Source: JAISFI01 sp031553775
GTDB lineage: Bacteria > Bacteroidota > Bacteroidia > Bacteroidales > Azobacteroidaceae
Direction: 5' to 3'
Length of the DNA stretch: 64,000 bases
Assembly: GCA_031553775.1 (NCBI GenBank)
Contig: JAVBLA010000017.1
Coordinates: 10,932-74,931, forward strand
Positions 35,601-42,768 of the stretch are shown here, piece after piece; the stretch's first letter is position 1; each line of letters starts with the position of its first letter. A program made the position numbers and the translations under genes. The notes below the pieces were generated by a model. The model saw only the letters and a list, made by a program, of their open reading frames with translations. It was not told where the DNA came from and searched no databases.

Positions 35601-37875
35601 AAATACCACCACCATGGCCTTTAGATATATTGTTGGTTAAAACAACATTTGTAAGACTAACAGTTCCAGAGGAAAAAATACCTCCTCCAAATGCATTATG
35701 ATATGTTCCTATTGTATAAATATCTGTAGAAACATTATCTTCTATCATTAAATTATTAAGTCGGTCAACTTCGAATATAATTGACATTCCTGAGTTGTAA
35801 ATAGCGCCACCTCCTCCTGGAGGGTTAATAGAATGTATTTGGGTTGGATTTGCACCCCAAGCCTTATTTCCTATAAACTTCAATGAATTAAGTCCACCTG
35901 CTGTTATACCTGAAATAAAACCAGTGGCTCCGTTGAAACAACAAATTGCTCCACCTATATTTCCAGATTCATTTCCGATAAAAATAACATCTCCTTGAAA
36001 TATCGTATTAATATTAGGTACGGAGGTAGATGCAGATGAAGTGCTCGGAATATATCCACTCAAACAAATAGCGCCTCCTGAGCCAACATCGTTTTTATAA
36101 GCCGGTATTGCCAATTTATAGTTTAATGCCGCTTTGTTAGCTATAAAGCGGGCATTTTTCAGATTAAGTAATTTCGGAACAGCTGACGTGCCATTACAAT
36201 AAATAGCACCTCCATCATTAAATGCGACATTATTTGAAAACGTTGCATTCTCAAGAGAAAGTGATGATTCCGAAGCTCCGTCGGAAGCAGAGAAAAAAAT
36301 ACCACCACCAAATACCGCCCTGTTGTTTGATATGATAACAGGCACATTTGATTTCCCTAGAATTGCGGAAAGACCATCTGTATTGGCAAAAAAAATACCG
36401 CCTCCGCTGAGAATAACATTACTAATTGTAAGGTTGTTGGCATCGGCGGTACAATTGGTAATACTCAAAGATGTAAGCTTGTCGGTTATAAGGGAATTAT
36501 TGGCAAGATAGATACCACCTCCTCCACTTCTTGCCGAATCTTTATCAAGGACTATAATTCCACTTAATGTCAAAGGATTTTCCGAGTACACTCCACCGCC
36601 ATTTCCGGCAGCTGAATATGTACCGGTAGTAACATTAAATCCGGCTTTATTATTTGATAAGGTTGTATTATTTAATCTCAATGCCTGACCGGCTTTAACA
36701 CTCGAAATTCCACCACCATGGGCTTGTGAAATATTATTGTTTATGAGGCAATTTTCTACTGTTAGCGGCCCATAAGCGCTAATTCCGCCACCGGACCGAA
36801 TAGCCGTATTGTTTATGATCGTAACATTTTGCAATGTCAATGTTGTGCGGGCATTCGTGGCAATAGCGCCACCTCCGCCTCCGGCTGAAGCAGTGGCTTT
36901 ATTGTTGGCAAAAATCATAGGTGAAGTCGTTCCTTTAAGAATAATATCCACTACATCTCCATTGAAATTCATAGCGCCTCCGTTTACAGCTTCACAATTT
37001 TGTATGGTTAATGAGATAAGATTGATGGTAGTGATACCAGTACCGGAAAAATAAATACCGCCACCATGCCCGGTCGATGTTTTATTTCTTTCAATTAATA
37101 TGGTTCCCTGTAAGGTTAAAATGCCAGATGTTATAGAAATTCCGCCTCCACTAGCAGCGGTTGTATTATCTATTATGGAACAATCTTTCAGTGTTAGATT
37201 AGCAGTATAAACACCACCTCCATTTCCGGCAGAATTGTTTTTTCTGACAGTAACATTGGATAAAATCACTTCTTTAGCTGAAAATATACCTCCTCCTGTA
37301 GGAACGATTCCCTCTGTCTCGTTAACCAGTGAATTATTTTCAACAACTGAATTATTAATGGTTACGACTGCGTTATTAAATCCAAATACTCCTGCACCAT
37401 GCATTCCAACACCTTGTCCTCCAGAAATATAAAACCCATCAATCAAAGTTTCCGATAATGCATTTATTTGTACCACATGATAACTATTGTCGGTAGAATC
37501 ACCCAATATTCCTATATCACCGCTGAGCCGTGTAATATAAGTGTTAAAATTAGCATTGCTAACATCTGTACCGATAGCATCGGTTGGAAATCCACCATAC
37601 ATTCTCACTTTTGTTTTCAATACAAACGATTTTGTCCGGTCATTCTCCTGAGTAGGTTTATAAGTCCCTGCCGCGACATAAAAGACATCACCATCTGCAG
37701 CCATGCTTACTCGTTCAGGGAAATCAATTCCATCTATAGCATGATCCCAGGAAGCACCGGTTTTATTACCCGAACCATTTTCCTTAACAAATACAATAAC
37801 CGCTTGAGCTTCAGTTTTAGGTACAATTAAGCAAAAAAGAGTCAAAATTAATGACAACAAACTCAACCTTTTCAT
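32659..37875 (-). CDS. Giant beta-helix (Pmp-type) T9SS adhesin
   Basis: 1738 aa from ATG 37875 (MKRLSLLSLILTL); the frame can be extended two codons to a TTG. Signal peptide of about 23 residues. Residues about 45-1130 form a right-handed parallel beta-helix with dozens of GGGIY/GGAI + N-rich repeats, typical of polymorphic outer membrane proteins and choice-of-anchor Q proteins. Then come a WNDPANWD segment, a region that resembles those in other Bacteroidales surface proteins, and a T9SS type A sorting domain (last 80 residues; ITIYDLTGKLLWRKNY). Likely a surface adhesin. The AraC-type gene at 38225 is divergent from it and may control it. Confidence 0.88.
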   Translation of the reverse strand: MKRLSLLSLILTLFCLIVPKTEAQAVIVFVKENGSGNKTGASWDHAIDGIDFPERVSMAADGDVFYVAAGTYKPTQENDRTKSFVLKTKVRMYGGFPTDAIGTDVSNANFNTYITRLSGDIGILGDSTDNSYHVVQINALSETLIDGFYISGGQGVGMHGAGVFGFNNAVVTINNSVVENNSLVNETEGIVPTGGGIFSAKEVILSNVTVRKNNSAGNGGGVYTANLTLKDCSIIDNTTAASGGGISITSGILTLQGTILIERNKTSTGHGGGIYFSGTGITTINLISLTIQNCEAVNGGAMNFNGDVVDIILKGTTSPMIFANNKATASAGGGGGAIATNARTTLTLQNVTIINNTAIRSGGGISAYGPLTVENCLINNNISQAHGGGISSVKAGQALRLNNTTLSNNKAGFNVTTGTYSAAGNGGGVYSENPLTLSGIIVLDKDSARSGGGGIYLANNSLITDKLTSLSITNCTADANNLTISNVILSGGGIFFANTDGLSAILGKSNVPVIISNNRAVFGGGIFFSASDGASESSLSLENATFSNNVAFNDGGAIYCNGTSAVPKLLNLKNARFIANKAALNYKLAIPAYKNDVGSGGAICLSGYIPSTSSASTSVPNINTIFQGDVIFIGNESGNIGGAICCFNGATGFISGITAGGLNSLKFIGNKAWGANPTQIHSINPPGGGGAIYNSGMSIIFEVDRLNNLMIEDNVSTDIYTIGTYHNAFGGGIFSSGTVSLTNVVLTNNISKGHGGGIYAGDVLTMSNTTLSNNVAGFDTKQNPASGTWAASKGIHGGGIYANKDLNLTGTMVFSGNQTVGQGGAIWKSSTNAFTTLRLTSLSINNNKTVGNDVSNHGGGIYTDAPLTLIGSKNVQIEIQNGSSAYASGGGIYATNILRLDSLHISDNIAAISGGGVYTSNSFNSNANTYAGNKSKDGGGIYASGNTTVVNNTFSQNIATNNGGAVNASGTTTVTLSTFNANTALSGPAIYLNDVTGKILNGNIIYGNGSGKEINQTSDIAGNYNVIRGTTLPFSGTGNQNIAVNRGREIFADIISPDPDIAQLKNNGGLTRTLKLLRNGLAHDIIPDNLAWLSGINYDQTGAARIKGCNVDAGAIELQVVAPAISQWKSAGNVDDWNDPANWDNWDSEGNLISEASVPSRCTNVIIPEQQSFYPVLKKAGSVQPGGDVYAQAACDTITFLFGGEVAKTNHLSYNAANVQLHLKANLWQMISPPLRNMYAGDYFVDDALTNPAILNGGKEPDGAINRLNPSAVSIKLYQTTNPQKNSIVAAASGFSATFNTNNHPVTGGIGYAVWVDNQQVSTNHDIQTFMFPKNYNVYNYYYSAGNYIQGAKSRETEVMPRTYNSRFVYEANFPVGTDITDTDGVFTINIDNSTHSGNVIVGNPYMAHLNLDIFQNINSEYFEPQFAIWNGYNYDYLSTGRTPITTTTMNTQTSAFLAPMEPVLMFVSDSHTVDNGIPATFTPNMSVTNPGNTLLRSSMENSPEIIKLELTKDNIRQSAMALCYARGASRNYSGEKDVWTVIPTNVGSHISLYMLVDGRAASIYTTEDITTPINLGISVGNTVKKNISSGKPEYYTIRIADNTTEVDNNEVYLSDALTNSICNLSQSDYSFSNATGDITGRFQLFTRKKIFTGIDNPYPNSFIRIVPAKDIVQVESTELDPLKTITIYDLTGKLLWRKNYIDQTEYLVTLSNGNRVVIIKVETEKSSRVERLVLKKD

Positions 37876-37969
37876 AATCAAAAGTTTAAATAATACAGAA
37901 TTTTATCTTTCCTTAACTGGGATTTGTGTAAATATAAATTTGGTTTTGATCTCATCAAGAAAGATTGTG

Positions 37970-37977
37970 CAAAAGTA
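37970..37977 (-). promoter_or_regulatory. -7 box TACTTTTG for the adhesin gene
   Basis: The minus strand reads TACTTTTG about 95 nt before ATG 37875. TTTG on the same strand at 38002-38005 is 24 nt away, a little far for a standard -33, which would fit an activator-dependent promoter. Confidence 0.5.
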
Positions 37978-38074
37978 GACCGCCTTTTTGTTTGAAAAAA
38001 TCAAAATATAACCACAAATGCTCAAATTCTTACCCTTTTTACCAGAACAAGAATCAGTGAGTCCCTTAATCGTT

Positions 38075-38092
38075 CTGTTTTACATCAAACAG
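38075..38092. promoter_or_regulatory. Candidate operator, CTGTTT-N6-AAACAG
   Basis: A perfect 6+6 dyad about 100 bp upstream of the adhesin -7 box and 130 bp upstream of the AraC-type start codon. The position suits an activator site; binding is not shown. Confidence 0.35.
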
Positions 38093-38224
38093 ACAAAACG
38101 TATTTATCAGTAAAAATTTAATGGCATGGAGTTTGAAGGTGTTTAAACTAAAAATAAAAGAAAGAATCAAACATTTCTCTAACACACAACGTTAAATACA
38201 TATAAAGTTAATACAGAAGCTGAT

Positions 38225-39115
38225 ATGCAACCAAATCATGGGCAAAAGGAAATAGTGTCAGGAATATGGGGTATTTCTTCTCCTTTCGATGGTACCTGGG
38301 AGTTTAGTTTTGCTGAAGCAGGTAAAGAACGTTCCGGGGAGATTGGCTCAGAAGCTATCATTGCAATTATAATCTCAGGAAGTTTGGAAGTTGTGGTAGA
38401 CGGGATTGAGAATATCGTCCACACCAATGAAATGTTCATTATCTCTCCCGGGAGTGTTTTCCGGAGTAAAACACTCGAATATTCCGAAGCCGTGATCTGC
38501 CGGTTTCCAATAGAAACTATTCCAGAGCTTCACAGGAAAGAGGATAAAATCAATATCTCAGATAAAATGGTAGATTCTGACAAGCATTTGAAAACACTGG
38601 AAGTAACCCGAATGCTTTCAGATTACCTGAACTTGATGGTATCTTATGTAAAAAACGGAATACCAATTAAGGAATTGTATAAGATTAAGAGACAGGAACT
38701 CTTTTATTTAATCTTTTCTTCATACCCGCCAGAGAAACTTGCTCCTTTCCTTCATCCTGTTTCAAAAGGAGGCATGTCTTTCCGTATTTTTGTAGTAAAA
38801 AACTGGAAAAAGGCCCGTAATGTAAACGAACTGGCTGCCATGGCTAATCTTTCAACGTCGGGATTTATAAAAAAATTTCACAAATCTTTCAATGAATCAC
38901 CTTACCAATGGATGTTGCGTAAGAAGGCAGAATGCATTCTGGAGGAAATAGCGGAAAATAAGCTGCCTCTTAAAGTTATTGCTGATAAATACCATTTTTC
39001 TACTTACGCTCATTTTGGGGCTTTTTGCAAAGCTCAATTTGGTACCACTCCAAAAGATCTGATCGCGCTAGCCGGAAAAGGAACCGGTAATGATCTCAAA
39101 AATAAAAAAACATAA
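38225..39115 (+). CDS. AraC-family transcriptional regulator
   Basis: 296 aa. N-terminal cupin-like sensing region (about 20-110; IIAIIISGSLEVVVDGIENIVHTNEMFIISPGS), a linker helix region, and a C-terminal double helix-turn-helix (about 195-285): NVNELAAMANLSTSGFIKKFHKSFNESPYQWM, then LKVIADKYHFSTYAHFGAFCKAQFGTTPKDL. It binds DNA and responds to a ligand that cannot be read from sequence. Divergent from the 1738-aa adhesin with 349 bp between, the usual layout for a local activator. Confidence 0.9.
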   Translation: MQPNHGQKEIVSGIWGISSPFDGTWEFSFAEAGKERSGEIGSEAIIAIIISGSLEVVVDGIENIVHTNEMFIISPGSVFRSKTLEYSEAVICRFPIETIPELHRKEDKINISDKMVDSDKHLKTLEVTRMLSDYLNLMVSYVKNGIPIKELYKIKRQELFYLIFSSYPPEKLAPFLHPVSKGGMSFRIFVVKNWKKARNVNELAAMANLSTSGFIKKFHKSFNESPYQWMLRKKAECILEEIAENKLPLKVIADKYHFSTYAHFGAFCKAQFGTTPKDLIALAGKGTGNDLKNKKT

Positions 39116-39252
39116 AAGTTTCAGAGAAGAAAATCTAGTATTTTTTACTTTGGAGAAAACCATATTCCCCAAAGCTTCAGTGAGTGGGGCAAGAATGTTG
39201 TTGTCAGAATATTGTTTGAAGTGTGTGAGTAAATTCGTTTTCACGAAGCCCC

Positions 39253-39283
39253 TTTTTTTGGTTCAATAAATTTACTACTTTTG
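39253..39283 (+). promoter_or_regulatory. Promoter for proS
   Basis: TACTTTTG at 39276-39283 preceded by a T-run with TTTT at 39253-39256 (19 nt spacing). Leader about 105 nt to ATG 39394. Confidence 0.55.
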
Positions 39284-39393
39284 CACCCAAATCCATCGTT
39301 TTCGATAAGCAATAGACAGAAGCCAAGTTTATTTTGGTTAGTTATTACGAGAAAACGACTAAACTTGTTGAACAAATTACTACAACAACAATC

Positions 39394-40875
39394 ATGGCAA
39401 AAGAACTCAAAGAACTGACTTCACGGGAAGAGAGTTATTCTCAATGGTATAACGACCTGGTAATCAAGGCCGATCTGGCTGAAAATTCTGCCGTTCGCGG
39501 CTGTATGGTCATCAAACCGTACGGATATGCTATCTGGGAAAAAATACAACGTCAATTAGACGATATGTTTAAGGAAACCGGACATGTGAATGCTTATTTT
39601 CCCTTATTCATTCCTAAGACTTTCCTGAGCAAGGAAGCCGATCATGTGGAAGGTTTTGCCAAAGAATGCGCTGTGGTCACACATTACCGCCTGAAAAACA
39701 ATCCGAACGGTGGGGGTGTAGTGGTCGATCCGGAAGCCAAACTGGAAGAAGAACTGATAGTTCGTCCTACTTCGGAAACTATTATCTGGAATACCTATAA
39801 AAACTGGATACAATCTTACCGGGATCTGCCTCTTCTATGTAATCAATGGGCCAATGTGGTCCGCTGGGAAATGCGAACACGCTTATTCCTGCGTACGGCA
39901 GAATTCCTGTGGCAGGAAGGGCATACTGCTCATGCTACCAAAGAGGAAGCTATAGAAGAAACGGTTAAGATGTTGAATGTATATGCCGAATTTGCGGAAA
40001 AATATATGGCAATGCCTGTTCTCAAGGGAGTGAAATCGGCAAATGAACGTTTTGCAGGCGCATTGGAAACTTACTGTATTGAAGCTCTGATGCAGGATGG
40101 GAAGGCTTTACAGGCCGGAACATCGCATTTCCTGGGACAGAATTTTGCCAAGGCATTCGATGTGCAGTTTGCAGATAAAGACGGAAAACGGGATTATGTA
40201 TGGGCTACTTCCTGGGGGGTATCTACCCGTTTAATGGGAGCCTTGATTATGTGCCATTCCGATAATAACGGATTGGTTCTTCCCCCAAAACTGGCTCCGT
40301 TTCAGGTAGTTATTGTTCCCATCTATAGAAATGAAGAGCAATTGACTCAGATAGATGAAAAAGTTGCCGGTATCGTTGCTAAACTCAAAGCGTTGGGAAT
40401 CAGCGTAAAATATGATAATACCGATAATAAGAAACCCGGATGGAAATTTTCCGAATATGAATTGAAAGGTGTACCTGTGCGCTTAGCCATGGGAGGACGT
40501 GATCTGGAAAATAATACAGTGGAAGTTGCCCGTAGGGATACACTCACTAAAGAAATCGTATCATGTGATAATATAGATACTTACATCAAAGATCTTTTAG
40601 AAAAAATTCAGGAAAATATTTATCAAAAAGCATACGATTATAGAGCCGGCAATACGATTACGGTAGATTCTTACGACGAATTCAAAGAAAAAATAGAAGA
40701 AGGAGGATTTATTCTTGCCCATTGGGATGGTACCTCAGAAACAGAGGAACAAATCAAAGCGGAAACCAAAGCAACCATCCGTTGTATTCCTTTGGAAGGA
40801 GATAAAACACCCGGTCAATGTATGGTTACCGGCAAACCGTCTGCAGGGCGGGTGGTGTTTGCCAGGGCATATTAA
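39394..40875 (+). CDS. proS: Proline--tRNA ligase (archaeal/eukaryotic-type)
   Basis: 493 aa from ATG 39394 (MAKELKELTSREESYSQWY). Attaches proline to tRNA(Pro). Class II motifs: motif 1 around AYFPLFIPKTFL, motif 2 RTRLFLRTAEFLWQEGHTAHAT, motif 3 within ATSWGVSTRLMGALIMCHSD. The anticodon-binding domain and the C-terminal zinc-like domain of the short form follow, ending with the Tyr (FARAY) typical of this type. No editing insertion is present. Ends 35 nt before a strong terminator. Confidence 0.96.
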   Translation: MAKELKELTSREESYSQWYNDLVIKADLAENSAVRGCMVIKPYGYAIWEKIQRQLDDMFKETGHVNAYFPLFIPKTFLSKEADHVEGFAKECAVVTHYRLKNNPNGGGVVVDPEAKLEEELIVRPTSETIIWNTYKNWIQSYRDLPLLCNQWANVVRWEMRTRLFLRTAEFLWQEGHTAHATKEEAIEETVKMLNVYAEFAEKYMAMPVLKGVKSANERFAGALETYCIEALMQDGKALQAGTSHFLGQNFAKAFDVQFADKDGKRDYVWATSWGVSTRLMGALIMCHSDNNGLVLPPKLAPFQVVIVPIYRNEEQLTQIDEKVAGIVAKLKALGISVKYDNTDNKKPGWKFSEYELKGVPVRLAMGGRDLENNTVEVARRDTLTKEIVSCDNIDTYIKDLLEKIQENIYQKAYDYRAGNTITVDSYDEFKEKIEEGGFILAHWDGTSETEEQIKAETKATIRCIPLEGDKTPGQCMVTGKPSAGRVVFARAY

Positions 40876-40910
40876 CGAGTGGTATAATCTTTCTTATGAA
40901 AAATAAAAAA

Positions 40911-40946
40911 GCAAGCTGTTTACGACTGGAACAGCTTGCTTTTTTT
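40911..40946. terminator. Bidirectional intrinsic terminator between proS and fhs
   Basis: A 10-bp perfect stem (GCAAGCTGTT with AACAGCTTGC), 9-nt loop, T-run on the plus strand and an A-run before it that gives a T-run on the minus strand. Serves both converging genes. Confidence 0.9.
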
Positions 40947-40983
40947 ATGTTCAGGGAAATAATATTCCGAATAGAGAGAAATC

Positions 40984-42651
40984 TTAACTCAATCCCTCAA
41001 CCATCCCATTAACCAAATCGATATTCAATGCCTGCGGCACTTTCGGTAATCCCGGCATCCGCATGATCTCTCCGGCAATGGCAACGATAAATTCAGCACC
41101 GCTGTTAATCACAATATCGTTGATTTTCAATTCGAATCCTCCGGTAGTATGGTAGTCCGTCGGGTCTGCAGAGAATGAATACTGCGTTTTGGCGATGCAA
41201 ACAGGAAAATGACCAATACCCAGTTTTTCTGCACGTTGCAGCATCTTTTCTGCTTTTTCGCTGAAAACCACATTGCTAGCTCCATAGATTGTTTTAGCAA
41301 CTTTGTTGATTTTATCTTCGATGGAATCACTGTCCTGATAAGTCATACGCAGCGGTTCGGATGGATTTTTATCGATGGTATCCACGACTAACCGTGCCAG
41401 ATCTTCAGCGCCTTTTCCTCCGTCGGCAAAAGCAGAGTTTACAGCAAATCCTACGCCTTTTTCTTCACAATGGAGGCGAAGGGCTTCGATCTCTTCTTCC
41501 GTATCGGAGAAAAACCGGTTAAAGGTAACCACTACGTTTTGCCCGAAGTTCTTCAGGTTCTCCAGATGTTTATCTAAGTTGTCAAAGCCTTTTATTAAAC
41601 CTTTCAGGTTGGGTTCTTTGATACTGTCTACAGGTACTCCTCCGTGCATCTTCAGTCCCTGGGCAGTCACTACAATGACTGTTAGTTTGGGCTGTAATCC
41701 CGATTTCCGGCATTTGATATTGAAAAATTTTTCTGCTCCCAGATCGGCTCCGAAACCGGCTTCAGTCACCACATAATCGCTGAAGCTGAGTGCCATTTTT
41801 GTGGCCAGCAGGGAATTGCATCCATGTGCGATATTCGCGAACGGTCCTCCGTGGACGAATGCTGCCGAATGTTCCGTAGTTTGTACGAGGTTCGGATTGA
41901 TGGCGTCTTTCAGTAAAACGGTGATGGCGCCAGCCACTCCGAGATCTTTCACTGTAAAAGGACTGCCGTCGAACATAAATCCCAGCAGGATATTCTCGAT
42001 ACGCCTTTTCAGATCGTCTAAATCCCGGGTCAAACACAGGATGGCCATGATTTCGGAAGCAGGCGTGATATCGAATCCAGTTTCTTTGGGGATTCCGTTC
42101 ACACTTCCTCCCAGGCCGGTAATGATCTGACGCAGACCGCGGTCGTTTACATCCAATACCCTTTTCCAGAGAACATCTTTCAGAATTCTGTCTGTTCCCC
42201 TGTTGTGGTACATATAGTTATCCAACAGGGCTGTGATCATATTATGGGCGGAAGTCACCGCATGAAAATCTCCGGTAAAATGCAGGTTGATATTTTCCAT
42301 AGGAAGCACCTGTGCCCATCCGCCGCCGGCAGCGCCCCCTTTCATCCCGAAACAGGGACCTAAGGATGGTTCGCGCAAGGCGACAATGGCCTTTTTGCCG
42401 ATTTTAGTCAGCCCTAAAACCAAACCTACGGAAACGGTTGTTTTTCCGATCCCCGCTTTGGTCGGCGTGATGGCAGTGACTAAGATCAGGTTGCTTTTCC
42501 TGACCTTTTCTTCATCGATCTGGCTGATGGGAATTTTGGCGATGTATTTCCCGTAGTTTAATACTTCTTCCTCCGGAATCCCGGTAAAAACAGCTATTTT
42601 CTTGATTTTTTTCAGCTCTATACTTCTGGCTATCTCAATATCAGACTTCAT
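40984..42651 (-). CDS. fhs: Formate--tetrahydrofolate ligase
   Basis: 555 aa from ATG 42651 (MKSDIEIARSIELKK); the frame reads back to 42747, but that part is repeat-array translation. ATP-dependent formylation of tetrahydrofolate. The ATP loop is PTKAGIGKTT, the variant form I recall from Bacteroidota, in place of the more common PxGEGKTT. LREPSLGPCFGMKGGAAGGG, NLHFTGDFHAVTSAHN and the C-terminal EIMRMPGLPKVPQA are present. With gcvT in the same window it belongs to one-carbon metabolism. Confidence 0.95.
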   Translation of the reverse strand: MKSDIEIARSIELKKIKKIAVFTGIPEEEVLNYGKYIAKIPISQIDEEKVRKSNLILVTAITPTKAGIGKTTVSVGLVLGLTKIGKKAIVALREPSLGPCFGMKGGAAGGGWAQVLPMENINLHFTGDFHAVTSAHNMITALLDNYMYHNRGTDRILKDVLWKRVLDVNDRGLRQIITGLGGSVNGIPKETGFDITPASEIMAILCLTRDLDDLKRRIENILLGFMFDGSPFTVKDLGVAGAITVLLKDAINPNLVQTTEHSAAFVHGGPFANIAHGCNSLLATKMALSFSDYVVTEAGFGADLGAEKFFNIKCRKSGLQPKLTVIVVTAQGLKMHGGVPVDSIKEPNLKGLIKGFDNLDKHLENLKNFGQNVVVTFNRFFSDTEEEIEALRLHCEEKGVGFAVNSAFADGGKGAEDLARLVVDTIDKNPSEPLRMTYQDSDSIEDKINKVAKTIYGASNVVFSEKAEKMLQRAEKLGIGHFPVCIAKTQYSFSADPTDYHTTGGFELKINDIVINSGAEFIVAIAGEIMRMPGLPKVPQALNIDLVNGMVEGLS

Positions 42652-42654
42652 GGG

Positions 42655-42690
42655 TAAATTAAAAATTGATAATTGATAATTGAAAATGAT
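42655..42690 (-). repeat. Heptad array in the fhs leader
   Basis: On the coding (minus) strand: TTTTCAA, TTATCAA, TTATCAA, TTTTTAA units, ending 5 nt before ATG 42651. Confidence 0.75.
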
Positions 42691-42703
42691 ATGTTGCTTC
42701 TGA

Positions 42704-42752
42704 GAAAAATGAAAAATAATGAGTGAAAACAATTTTTCACTTTTCATTTTTC
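42704..42752. repeat. Heptad-type inverted repeat between uvrB and fhs
   Basis: GAAAAATGAAAA (42704-42715) and GTGAAAA (42723-42729) face TTTTCAC (42734-42740) and TTTTCATTTTTC (42741-42752). The arms are exact complements apart from an internal bulge. It lies just past the uvrB stop and may act as its terminator. Confidence 0.65.
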
Positions 42753-42768
42753 GTTTTTTACTTAATTC

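Larger units (their letters stand above)
37876..38224. other. 349-bp divergent intergenic region between the adhesin and the AraC-type regulator
   Basis: AT-rich, no ORF with gene-like features. It holds a minus-strand -7 box (37970-37977), a dyad CTGTTT-6-AAACAG (38075-38092) and no leader array. Confidence 0.6.

Noticed and set aside
34850..37460. Regularly spaced similar segments that could suggest a CRISPR or tandem repeat array
   Set aside because: They are degenerate codons for GGGIY-type beta-helix repeats in one open reading frame, with variable spacing and no conserved spacer/repeat structure.
39116..39252. A terminator after the AraC gene (GGGGC at 39186 with GCCCC at 39248)
   Set aside because: The stem is only 5 bp with a loop of more than 50 nt; the T-run more likely belongs to the proS promoter region.
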